Shown here piece after piece: positions 1 through 8,756 of a stretch of DNA of 64,000 nucleotides. Numbering within the stretch: the first letter of the stretch is position 1; the number at the start of each line of letters is the position of its first letter. Made by a program: the position numbers and the translations under genes. Where the stretch lies: positions 1-64,000 of the forward strand of contig JANQMX010000039.1 of assembly GCA_028279885.1 (NCBI GenBank), read 5' to 3'. Source of the DNA: Rhodovibrionaceae bacterium (GTDB lineage: Bacteria > Pseudomonadota > Alphaproteobacteria > Kiloniellales > DSM-21159). A model generated the notes under the pieces. The model worked only from the letters and a program-made list of their open reading frames with translations, had not been told where the DNA came from and made no database searches.

Positions 1-16
1 CTAGAGCGGAATGCGT

Positions 17-583
17 TTAGGTTTGCTCATAACCGGCATTGGTGAAGTAGTTTCTGCATTCTTGGGGGGAGTAGTGCTGTAGGATTTGGCTGATTGCGGC
101 GCAGATTTCCTCTGGAGTTCTGGCGGCGGCCTTTCTGAGCAGGTGCTTGAGCTTTGAGAAGAGCTGCTCGATCGGGTTGAGGTCGGGGGAGTATTTGGGC
201 AGGAACAGCAGATGCGCGCCGGCGGCGCGGATGGCTTGGCGCACGGCCTTGCCTTTGTGGCTTCCCAGATTGTCGGCGATGACGATATCGCCGGGCTTTA
301 AGCTCGGGACAAGGAGTTTCTCGACATAGAGCCGGAAGCGCTCACCATTGATCGGTCCGTCGATCAGCCAGGGCGCTTCGATGCGGTCATGGCGCAGGGC
401 GGCGAGGAAGGTCATGGTCTTCCATCTGCCGTGCGGGACCTTGGCCAGAAGCCTCTGGCCCTTGGGAGCCCAGCCCCTGAGCGGGGCCATGTTGGTCCGG
501 GTCCAAGTCTCATCAATAAAGACCAGGCGCTGCGGGGCGACGCGGCCGCGGTACTTCATCCACTGCGCGCGCCGGCGGGCCAC
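17..583 (-). CDS. IS630-family transposase, DDE catalytic part (orfB)
   Basis: DDE_3-type motifs FIDET, DNLGSHK and YSPDLNPIEQ. Confidence 0.9.
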   Translation of the reverse strand: MARRRAQWMKYRGRVAPQRLVFIDETWTRTNMAPLRGWAPKGQRLLAKVPHGRWKTMTFLAALRHDRIEAPWLIDGPINGERFRLYVEKLLVPSLKPGDIVIADNLGSHKGKAVRQAIRAAGAHLLFLPKYSPDLNPIEQLFSKLKHLLRKAAARTPEEICAAISQILQHYSPQECRNYFTNAGYEQT

Positions 584-593
584 GTCAGGGCGG

Positions 594-1004
594 TCACGCT
601 CGCTGGCGACGGCGGTTTTTTTTGAAGCTCAGCTTCTCTTCATGCACGAAGCTCCACACCGTGCGGTAGTCAACCTCAAGGCCGCGCTCCGCCAACTCGC
701 GGACCAGGCCCACAAGCGTGAAGCCCTTTTCCTCCCGGCAGCGCGCGAGCAGCCAGCTGCGGTGCGCACCGGCGATTTTCTTCGGCCGGTGCCCACCCAT
801 CTGACCCGGCGCGACGCTCCCCTTCTCACGGTAGCGCCTCAGCCAGTGAACCGCCGTCGAGGGCGCAATGCCGAAGCGTTCCGCCGCCTGGCGGCGGGAC
901 AAACCTTCATTCTCCACCGCCCTGACAACACGCGCACGAAGATCCATCGAATAGGGTCTTGGCATGTTTGCCGGCCTCCTCACCCGGCAAACATGATGAA
1001 TCAA
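594..1004 (-). CDS. IS630-family transposase, N-terminal helix-turn-helix part (orfA)
   Basis: Translation contains MDLRARVVRAVENEGLSRRQAAERFGIAPSTAVHWLRRYRE, typical of IS630 orfA. Confidence 0.85.
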   Translation of the reverse strand: MIHHVCRVRRPANMPRPYSMDLRARVVRAVENEGLSRRQAAERFGIAPSTAVHWLRRYREKGSVAPGQMGGHRPKKIAGAHRSWLLARCREEKGFTLVGLVRELAERGLEVDYRTVWSFVHEEKLSFKKNRRRQRA

Positions 1005-1103
1005 AAACCAACCGATTTGGGAATCCCAAAACGATTCAAATAAACCTCATTCCGCTCTAGAAGAGCCTGAGACGTTAGCCGAAGGATTAGGTGCTGCGGA
1101 AGC

Positions 1104-1622
1104 TTAGTGTGCCGCCTCACGGACAATGGAGGGGTCGAGGCGCGCAAGCACATCACGAGCGTCGTAGGCTTCCGGATCGTCGGCCGGCTTCTCTCCACGG
1201 CGCAGGAGAATGTTGGCATAGGCCTCATAGCTGTTGATCGGACGGCTCGTTGCGGTCGAAAACCCACTGCCGAAGTAGGCGCCGCGAAAGCGCGTGCCAT
1301 AGAAGCTGCCGAAAGGTGCCCCGACACCGCTGTAGGTGGTGCGGTACTGGGTGTTCCGCTCCACGTCCTCTTCGGCGACGATGAAGTAATCGAACCCCCT
1401 CTCCAGCGTCACCTCGGCGGCCCGGTACAGCAGGTAGTTCTCGACCGTTTCGCGCGCTGTCAGGCTGTTGCCGGAAAAGGTGACGCGATAACGATCCGTT
1501 TCGAGTGGCTGCTCGGCATAGCCGAAGCCATCGGCCACCGGCTGATAAGGCGTCGGTGTGCCGCAGGCTGCCAACAGCAAGGCTCCGGCAAGCAAAAAGC
1601 CACTGACCCAATGGTGTTTCAT
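1104..1622 (-). CDS. Small lipoprotein, CC0125/CC1285-like
   Basis: Lipobox LLLAACG after MKHHWVSGFLLAGA; body YRVTFSGNSLTARETVENYLLYRAAEVTLERGFDYFIV resembles this family. Start moved to the internal Met (ORF track gives 1646). Confidence 0.7.
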   Translation of the reverse strand: MKHHWVSGFLLAGALLLAACGTPTPYQPVADGFGYAEQPLETDRYRVTFSGNSLTARETVENYLLYRAAEVTLERGFDYFIVAEEDVERNTQYRTTYSGVGAPFGSFYGTRFRGAYFGSGFSTATSRPINSYEAYANILLRRGEKPADDPEAYDARDVLARLDPSIVREAAH

Positions 1623-1845
1623 CCCGGCTCCTCCTGGTGCCGCCATAGCACGAATATAGGCGCAGGCGCTTGGCCCTCAAATCGCATTGTGTTGACAAGG
1701 CGCCAAAGATCTAAACCGCGACACATCATGCGATAAATTCTCAATGAAAATTTCCGCCTATTTTTTTCATGCTCATTGAAATCTCTGTCGTTGGCTTTAC
1801 GATGGGCAGACGAACGCCAGCAAGGCGTTCTGTCGAACCCACGAA

Positions 1846-3000
1846 ATGGGGCTCAACAACAGGAGGCACACAGTGAGGCGAACCCTAGCAGCAGCCGGCC
1901 TTTGCGCCGTGCTCGGCGCCGGCTTGCCGGCACAGGCGGAAACCGAGTTCAACGCGAGCATCTGGTTCCCAACCACCCATCCGCTCACCGGTATCGGCTA
2001 CGTCGATTGGGCCAAGGCGTTGGAAACAGCGTCCGACGGCGCGCTCAAACCCAACCTCTTCACCGGCACGGCGCTTCTGCCGCCTCAAGCGCACCTGAGC
2101 GGCCTGCGCGACGGCATTGCGCAGCTGACCTATCATGCGGGGACCTACACGCCGGCGGAGCTGCCGGAAGACAACACCCTCTCCATTCTCGGGTTCAATC
2201 TTCGCGACATCATGACGGCGTCCTTCGCCGTCACCGACTTCTACATCAACGACCCCGAGATGCAGAAGCGCTTCGACGAACTCGGCATCGTCTTCGTCGG
2301 CGGCTATGCGACGCCGCAGTACAATATCTTCTGCTCCAGCGAGGTGAAGGATGTCGCGGACCTGAAAGGCATGAAGATCAGGACGCCCGGCCCAATCCAC
2401 GCGGAGTGGGCGCGCAGCGTCGGGGCCGTGCCTGTCAGCGTGCCCTCGTCCGAGATGTTCACCGGACTCGAGCGCGGTCAGCTCGACTGTGCGTCGAACG
2501 CCGCCAACGATCTCAAGAGCCGTTCGCTCTGGGACGTGGCGAAGCACACCTACACCATTCCGCTCGGCGTCTATTTTGCCGGCTGGCAGTACGGCTTTAA
2601 CAAGGACTTCTGGGCCGACCTGACCGACGAGCAGCGCCGCGTCATCATGGACACCGTTGGCGACGCCATCGTCGATACCATGATCGGCTACGTCGCCCTG
2701 GCGCAGGAAGCCTTGGACGAGGCACCGTCCCACGGCGTCACCGTGACCGGCCCCTCTGAAGCCACCATGGCGGAGATGGAAGTCTTCTCGCGGGACGTCG
2801 TGCGCCCCTATGCCATTCAGCAAGGCAAGGAGCGCTTCGGGCTGGATGACCCCGAGGCGCTGATCTCCCGCTTCGAGGCGACGGTCGAGAAGTGGGAGAA
2901 GCTGCTGGAAGGGGTCGACCGCAGCGATGCGGCGGCGCTGAAGAAGATCTTGCACGACAACCTTTACGCCAAGGTCGACGCGGCGAGCTACGGACAATAA
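1846..3000 (+). CDS. TRAP transporter substrate-binding protein, DctP type
   Basis: Signal peptide followed by a DctP-like fold (DVADLKGMKIRTPGPIHAEWARSVGAVPVSVPSSEMFTGLERGQLDC). Confidence 0.85.
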   Translation: MGLNNRRHTVRRTLAAAGLCAVLGAGLPAQAETEFNASIWFPTTHPLTGIGYVDWAKALETASDGALKPNLFTGTALLPPQAHLSGLRDGIAQLTYHAGTYTPAELPEDNTLSILGFNLRDIMTASFAVTDFYINDPEMQKRFDELGIVFVGGYATPQYNIFCSSEVKDVADLKGMKIRTPGPIHAEWARSVGAVPVSVPSSEMFTGLERGQLDCASNAANDLKSRSLWDVAKHTYTIPLGVYFAGWQYGFNKDFWADLTDEQRRVIMDTVGDAIVDTMIGYVALAQEALDEAPSHGVTVTGPSEATMAEMEVFSRDVVRPYAIQQGKERFGLDDPEALISRFEATVEKWEKLLEGVDRSDAAALKKILHDNLYAKVDAASYGQ

Positions 3001-3025
3001 GCAGCTTACCCTGCAGACCACTTGA

Positions 3026-3053
3026 AGGGCGCCTCGCTGAGGCGCCCTTTTTC
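3026..3053 (+). terminator. Rho-independent terminator downstream of the DctP-type gene
   Basis: AGGGCGCCTC-GCT-GAGGCGCCCT perfect 10-bp stem followed by a T run. Confidence 0.85.
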
Positions 3054-3080
3054 TTTGCCGTGGATGCTCGCCGGTCTGCG

Positions 3081-4388
3081 TTAGTCCATCAGCGCCGGCA
3101 GCCAGAGCGAGAGCAGCGGGAAGGCCACGATCAGCGCCAAGGTGATCATCTCGGCGACCACGAACCAGGTGACGCCGGCAAAAATCTGCTGCAGCTTCAC
3201 CAGGCTGCCGAGCGCGCCCTTCATGACATAGACGTTGAGGCCCACGGGCGGGGTGATCAATCCGATCTCCAAGAGCTTGATCAGAATGACGCCGAACCAG
3301 ATCAGCTCGATCCCGGCATCGCGGGCGACCGGCAGGATGATCGGCAAGGTGAGCAGCAGGATACCGATGGAGTCGAGAAACATGCCGAGCAGCAGATAGA
3401 GCACGACGACCATCAGGATGATCATCAGTTCGCTGCTGCCCAGCGTAAGCAGCTCGCTGGCGATGAAGTTCGGAACGCCGCTCAAGGCCATGAAGCGGGT
3501 CAGAAGCACGGTGCCGATCACCACCATGAAGATGCCGGCCGTGCTCGACAGCGTGCTGACGACCGCATCGCGCAGTACCGGGAGCGTCAAGCGGCCCCGC
3601 AGCAGGGCCAGCACAAGCGCAAGGAAGGCGCCGACGGCGCCGGCCTCAGTCGGCGTAAAGAGACCGACGAAGATGCCGATCAGCACGCCGAAGACCAGTA
3701 CCGGCAGAGGCCAGATTTCCTTGATCGCGTCCAGCTTCTCCTGGGCGGTAAAACTCTCCTCCACGCGCGGCGCCAGCGACGGCTTCACGGTCACGCGTGC
3801 CACGATCATCACCGAGAGCATCACTGCGGACAGCAGCCCCGGAATGACGCCGGCGATGAACAGCTTGGCGATGGAGACCTCGGCGTAATAGCCGTAGAGC
3901 ACCATCAGGATGCTGGGCGGGATGAGGGAGCCCAAGGTCCCGGCGGTCGCCACCACGCCGGTCGCCAGGCCTGGGTCGTAGCGGTAGCGCAGCATCTCGG
4001 GCGTGGCGATACGCGCCATCGAGGACGCAGTGGCCACGCTGGAACCCGAGGCCGCCGACATGAGCGCGCAGGCGCCGACGCTGGCGATGGCGAGGCCCCC
4101 CGGCATGCGCGACAGAAAGATCCGCATGGCCTGGAACAAACCCTGCGTCAGGCCGGCCGACGAGGCGACGTAGCCCATCAGCAGGAACATGGGTATGGCC
4201 GTCAGGTTCCAGTCACCGACGAAGTTGAAGGGCACGGCGGTCAGCATGCCCCAGGCAGCCTTCATGTTGAGGATGACGGCAATGCCGAAGAAGGAGACGA
4301 TGCCTACGGCAACGCCGATCTGAATGCGCAAGGCGATCAGCAGCAGCCCGGCACCCAGTCCCAGAAAACCGATGGCAACGTTGCTCAT
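3081..4388 (-). CDS. TRAP transporter large permease, DctM type
   Basis: Long hydrophobic protein with DctM-like signatures (GASGSSVATASSMARIATPEMLRYRYDPGLATGVVATAGTLGSLIPPSILMVLYG). Confidence 0.9.
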   Translation of the reverse strand: MSNVAIGFLGLGAGLLLIALRIQIGVAVGIVSFFGIAVILNMKAAWGMLTAVPFNFVGDWNLTAIPMFLLMGYVASSAGLTQGLFQAMRIFLSRMPGGLAIASVGACALMSAASGSSVATASSMARIATPEMLRYRYDPGLATGVVATAGTLGSLIPPSILMVLYGYYAEVSIAKLFIAGVIPGLLSAVMLSVMIVARVTVKPSLAPRVEESFTAQEKLDAIKEIWPLPVLVFGVLIGIFVGLFTPTEAGAVGAFLALVLALLRGRLTLPVLRDAVVSTLSSTAGIFMVVIGTVLLTRFMALSGVPNFIASELLTLGSSELMIILMVVVLYLLLGMFLDSIGILLLTLPIILPVARDAGIELIWFGVILIKLLEIGLITPPVGLNVYVMKGALGSLVKLQQIFAGVTWFVVAEMITLALIVAFPLLSLWLPALMD

Positions 4389-4416
4389 GTCTCAGCCCCA
4401 CCCACGACGACGATAG

Positions 4417-4974
4417 CTAGGAGGGGTCGACGGCCGACTGCGCCGCCGGGGTCGGATCGAAGGCCGGATCGCGCAGCGCCTTCCAAGTGTGGAGGAGCAC
4501 GGCGAGCAGAATGGCGAAGAAGCTGATGGGCAGGATGAACTTCGCCAACCAGATCTCAACGTAGGTCACGCCCATGACCATTTCGCCGATGCGGTAGGAG
4601 CGTATCGCGTCGAGCAGAGTCTGGTAGGCGAGGATGCCAAAGAAAGCCGCGCTGACCAGGCTGCCGGCGACGTAGATCACCCGCTGCATCACGCGGGGCA
4701 TGAGCCGCACCACGAGATCCACATGAATATGCTCGTGCCGCAGCTCGACCATGGCGAGCGGCAGGAAGACGACCGCCACCATGTGATAGATCGAGACGAT
4801 CTCCAGGTTACTTTCGATCGGGCTGAGAAAGACGTTCGACAGGAAGACGTCGAGCACCATCTGGATCATCATCAACAGCAGGCTGATCCCCGCCACGACG
4901 GCGAGGCCCCGCGACAATCCTCTGATGACCTTCTCGAACACCGACTGCCGTGCGGCAGCGTTCCCCTCACCCAT
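4417..4974 (-). CDS. TRAP transporter small permease, DctQ type
   Basis: Four-TM-like 185-aa protein next to DctM; RHEHIHVDLVVRLMP motif. Confidence 0.85.
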   Translation of the reverse strand: MGEGNAAARQSVFEKVIRGLSRGLAVVAGISLLLMMIQMVLDVFLSNVFLSPIESNLEIVSIYHMVAVVFLPLAMVELRHEHIHVDLVVRLMPRVMQRVIYVAGSLVSAAFFGILAYQTLLDAIRSYRIGEMVMGVTYVEIWLAKFILPISFFAILLAVLLHTWKALRDPAFDPTPAAQSAVDPS

Positions 4975-5043
4975 GCGACGTTCAGCCCTTTCCCATTCCA
5001 GCGGCCGGGTCGCCGGCCTTCCCGCGCAACAGCCGGTCGCTCT

Positions 5044-6702
5044 TTATGGCTGACTCACCTTGCCATTGGCATCGTCAAGCGCGACGGCGTCGGCCGCGCG
5101 TTCAAGCTGAGGCCCCCAGCCACCGCCACCGGCCGTCTCGACCAGCAAGCGGTCGCCGGCCTTCAGGTCGGTGACGATCTTGGAGCTTATCACCTCGCGC
5201 CGGCCGTCGCCGCGGATAATCTCGGAATGCGCCTTGGCGCCGCTCTCGCCGCCGGCCAGGCCGGAGGCGGCGACGAAATGGCGCTCGCCGCGGTGGGAGA
5301 GGCTGACGGGGCCCTTCACCTTGTCCAGGATCTCGAACTCCTTGATCAAACCCAGACCGCCGCGAAACGTCCCGCCCCCTCCGGAGTCGGTGCGAAGCGC
5401 CATGCGCGTGATCCGAATGGGTGCCTCCATCTCCATGGCCTCGGCGGACAGGTTCATGCAGTTGGTCGCATCGGTCTCGATGGCGTCGACCCCGTCGCGG
5501 TCAGACCCAGCGCCGCTGCCGCCGGCGATCAGCTCGGCGGTTACGAAGGGACGGCCATCCTCCCAAGCACCACCAAAGGCGAGGACCAGCAGTTGTCCGG
5601 CAGCGGGCGCCGGCACCTTGTCCGGCAGCGCCTGTGCCAGGGCGGAGAGCATGCAACCGGTGATCCGCTTGATCGTCGCGGTGCGCGCGTTCACCGGCGC
5701 CGGCTCTTGCGGATTGACCAGCGAGCCTTCCGGCAGGGTCAGGCTGATGGCACGAAAGCAGCCGCCATTGTTTGGAATGGCCGGGTCGGTCACGGCCCGC
5801 ACGGCGAAGCAGGCGGCCGCGAGACTGCCGGACGGCACGCAGTTCACCGGCCCGCGCACCTGCGGCCCCGTGCCCGTCAGATCGAAGTGGATCTCGCCAT
5901 CGCCCACCGTCGCTGCGACCTCGATGCGGATGCGCTGATCGAGATCGATGCCGTCGTTGTCCAGCCAGTCGACGAAGCGGTAGGTGCCTTGCGGAATGCG
6001 CCGGATGGCGGCGCGCGTCATCTCCTCGGCGCGATCGATCAAGGCGCCGAACATGGCGAGCGCCGCATTGCCTCCGTACTTGGTGGCGAGGTCGTTCAGC
6101 CGGATGGCGCCGATCTTGGCGGCTGCGATCTGGGCATGAAGGTCGCCGAGAAAGAGATCGGGCATGCGGACGTTGAGGCGCAGCAGCTCGGTCAGGGTCT
6201 CGTCGAATTGGCCGGCTCTGGCCCAGCGCACCACCGGCAGGCGCAAGCCCTCCTGATGGATCTCCGTGGCGTTGGTCGGCACGGACCCAGCGCTCATCCC
6301 ACCCACATCCTGGTGGTGGGTCATGGTCGCAGCGAGCGCGATCGGCCGCCCGCCGTGAAACACCGGCATCATAACGGCGACATCAGGCAGATGCGTGCCC
6401 CCATGATAGGGGTCGTTCAACAGATAGATGTCACCGTCCTGCATGCTCTGCGGCGGGAACTTCCGCAGCATTTCCTTCACCGCGGGAATCAAGGTTCCGA
6501 GGTGAATCGGCACGGCGCAGGCCTGCGCCAAGGTCACGCCCTCGAGGGTGAAAAGGGATGCCGAGGCATCCAGGCCCTCCTTGACGATGGGCGAGCAGGA
6601 ACTCTTGAAGAGGGTGATCTCCATCTCCTGAGCGATGGTGTCGAGCTTGTTGCGCACCACCTCCAGAGTGATCGGGTCGATGCCCTCGCTCGTTCCGGTC
6701 AT
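5044..6702 (-). CDS. hyuB: Hydantoinase B/oxoprolinase family protein
   Basis: DPITLEVVRNKLDTIAQEMEITLFKSSCSPIVKEGLDASASLF and LNDPYHGGTHLPDV are HyuB signatures. Confidence 0.9.
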   Translation of the reverse strand: MTGTSEGIDPITLEVVRNKLDTIAQEMEITLFKSSCSPIVKEGLDASASLFTLEGVTLAQACAVPIHLGTLIPAVKEMLRKFPPQSMQDGDIYLLNDPYHGGTHLPDVAVMMPVFHGGRPIALAATMTHHQDVGGMSAGSVPTNATEIHQEGLRLPVVRWARAGQFDETLTELLRLNVRMPDLFLGDLHAQIAAAKIGAIRLNDLATKYGGNAALAMFGALIDRAEEMTRAAIRRIPQGTYRFVDWLDNDGIDLDQRIRIEVAATVGDGEIHFDLTGTGPQVRGPVNCVPSGSLAAACFAVRAVTDPAIPNNGGCFRAISLTLPEGSLVNPQEPAPVNARTATIKRITGCMLSALAQALPDKVPAPAAGQLLVLAFGGAWEDGRPFVTAELIAGGSGAGSDRDGVDAIETDATNCMNLSAEAMEMEAPIRITRMALRTDSGGGGTFRGGLGLIKEFEILDKVKGPVSLSHRGERHFVAASGLAGGESGAKAHSEIIRGDGRREVISSKIVTDLKAGDRLLVETAGGGGWGPQLERAADAVALDDANGKVSQP

Positions 6703-8756
6703 GTCGCGTCTCTTCGTTCGATTAACAGAGCCCGGCTGTCCAGCACGCGGGCTTGCCAGCCCGGTGGCAGCAAGGTCGTGGAGTCCGGTTGCTCGATCAC
6801 CGCCGGGCCGTCGAGCCGGTCGCCGACGGCCAAGCCGTCTCTGTCAACGACATGGGCCTCGACCGCATCCGGCCAGTCCTGAAACCGGACCTTGCGCAGC
6901 GTCCTGTCCGCCAGTGCGCCGTTGCGCTGCCCACGGTCGCTCAGGCTCGGCGCGGCAAGCTGCGCCCGCTGCACGCAACGCAAGTTGACGAACTTCGCCG
7001 GGGCGCCGCTGGCGTGCCCGTAGATTCGCGTGTGGGTCTCCTCGAACGCCTCGTACAGACGCTTCAGCATCTCCGGCGCCCCCGGATCGAACGGCACCTC
7101 GATACCGGTGCTTTGCCCTACATAGCAGACATCGGCAGCGTAGCTCTGCTGAACCGGCAGAGACCCGATGAACTCCGCCTTCATCAACTCTTCTGCCTGA
7201 CGGTCCAAACCGTCCAGGAACGTCCGAATAGCAAGCGGGTCGGCCTTTTCGAAGGGCACCGGATAGGCGGCGCTTATCTCGTGCTCGATCGGAGCCGACA
7301 GCAAGCCGCCCGCACAGAGAACACCCGGGAAGCGTGGGACCAAGACGCGCTCGACGCCCAGCTCTTCCGCAACCGGCACGGCATGGAGCGCGCCGGCCCC
7401 GCCCAACGGCACCAAGGTGTACTCTCGGGGATCGAGCCCGCGATTGAGCGAGACCAGGCGCACGCCTTCGGAAATCTGAGCATTGGCGATCCGGTGAATG
7501 CCGAGCGCTGCCTGCTCGACGGACAAGCCCATCGGCCCTGCGATGCGCTCTTGAATGGCCTCTGCCGCGCGCTCGGGGTAGAGCCGCACGCGCCCGCCGG
7601 CAAAGCGCGCCGGGTCGACATAGCCGAGCACGATGGAGGCATCGGTGACGGTCGGCTCGCTGCCGCCGCGGCCATAGCAGGCCGGTCCCGGCTCGGAGCC
7701 GGCCGACTGCGGCCCGACCCTGAGTCCTCCGGCACTGTCGAGCCAACAAATGCTCCCCCCACCGGCGCCCAAGGTCTCTATGTCGACCATGGGAACGCGC
7801 ACGGCATAGCCGGCAATCTGCGTTTCGCTGCGGACCAGCGGCGCGCCACCGTTCACCAGGGCAACATCGGTGGAGGTGCCACCGACATCGACGGTGATGA
7901 TCCCGTCGATACCCGCTTCGGCCGCTTCCGATAGCCCGCCGATGACACCGGCGGCGGGGCCGGACAGGAACATGCGAACAGGCCGCTTTCTGGCGACGCT
8001 GGACACCGCGAGTCCGCCGCGCGACTGCATGAGCTGAAGCGGCGCCGGGATATCGAGGGACTCGAGGGTCGCCTCCATGTCTCCGAGGTAACGGTCGACG
8101 ACGGGCTTCACGTAGCTGTCGAAAGCCGTGACCAGACAGCGCTCGTACTCGCGAAAGGCCGGGTCCACCTCGGACGACAAGGACACCGGCAAATCCGGAT
8201 AGGCCTCTTGGATATAGTCGCGCACGACCCGCTCGTGGGAGGCATCGAGGAAGGAGAACAGCAGGCAGACGGCGATGGCTTCGACGTCCTGCTCGACCAG
8301 CGTCTCGACGGCGCTGCGGATGCTGTCGGGATCGATCGGCACGACCACCTGCCCGTCGGCGGCAATGCGCTCGCGCACCTCGACACGCCGCACGCCGGGG
8401 GCCAGCCAGGTCGGTGTCTGCGGCTTGAGCTTGAGATCGTACATCTCGTGCCGCATCTGCCGGCCGATCTCGATCACGTCCCGGAAGCCTTCGGTCATGA
8501 TCAGACCGACCGACGCCCCCTTGCGCTCGAGAATGGCGTTGGTCGCCACGGTGGTGCCGTGAACGAAGCGTCCGATGGACTGCGGTGCTACGCCATGCTC
8601 TTCCTGAAGGCGCCGCAACGCTTCTGTGACCGCAAGATTGGGATTGGATCGAGAAGAAGGGACCTTGAAGATCTTCGGCCCGTCACCGGTCACGCAGACC
8701 ACATCGGTGAAGGTGCCGCCAATATCGATGCCGAGGCTGACGGCGCGCTCGGTCAT
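6699..8756 (-). CDS. hyuA: Hydantoinase/oxoprolinase family protein (A subunit)
   Basis: LGIDIGGTFTDVV and HGTTVATNAILERKGA; actin-like ATPase signatures. Overlaps the downstream hyuB by 4 nt. Confidence 0.9.
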   Translation of the reverse strand: MTERAVSLGIDIGGTFTDVVCVTGDGPKIFKVPSSRSNPNLAVTEALRRLQEEHGVAPQSIGRFVHGTTVATNAILERKGASVGLIMTEGFRDVIEIGRQMRHEMYDLKLKPQTPTWLAPGVRRVEVRERIAADGQVVVPIDPDSIRSAVETLVEQDVEAIAVCLLFSFLDASHERVVRDYIQEAYPDLPVSLSSEVDPAFREYERCLVTAFDSYVKPVVDRYLGDMEATLESLDIPAPLQLMQSRGGLAVSSVARKRPVRMFLSGPAAGVIGGLSEAAEAGIDGIITVDVGGTSTDVALVNGGAPLVRSETQIAGYAVRVPMVDIETLGAGGGSICWLDSAGGLRVGPQSAGSEPGPACYGRGGSEPTVTDASIVLGYVDPARFAGGRVRLYPERAAEAIQERIAGPMGLSVEQAALGIHRIANAQISEGVRLVSLNRGLDPREYTLVPLGGAGALHAVPVAEELGVERVLVPRFPGVLCAGGLLSAPIEHEISAAYPVPFEKADPLAIRTFLDGLDRQAEELMKAEFIGSLPVQQSYAADVCYVGQSTGIEVPFDPGAPEMLKRLYEAFEETHTRIYGHASGAPAKFVNLRCVQRAQLAAPSLSDRGQRNGALADRTLRKVRFQDWPDAVEAHVVDRDGLAVGDRLDGPAVIEQPDSTTLLPPGWQARVLDSRALLIERRDAT

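Larger units (their letters stand above)
1..1060 (-). mobile_element. IS630-family insertion sequence, two-ORF transposase, with terminal inverted repeats
   Basis: Left end CTAGAGCGGAATG is matched inverted at the right end CATTCCGCTCTAG (about 1048-1060). It encloses a minus-strand HTH ORF (594..1004) and a DDE ORF (17..583, FIDETW...IADNLGSHK...LLFLPKYSPDLNPIEQLFSKLK). Confidence 0.9.

Noticed and set aside
1885-3021. 378-aa - strand ORF
   Set aside because: Antisense to the DctP-type gene, which has a clear fold and signal peptide.
2892-4526. 544-aa + strand ORF rich in H, Q, D and G
   Set aside because: Lies antisense to the DctM-type permease gene; composition is an artefact of high-GC codon usage.
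4489-6882. 797-aa + strand ORF
   Set aside because: Antisense to DctQ and hyuB; no recognisable domain, low-complexity composition.
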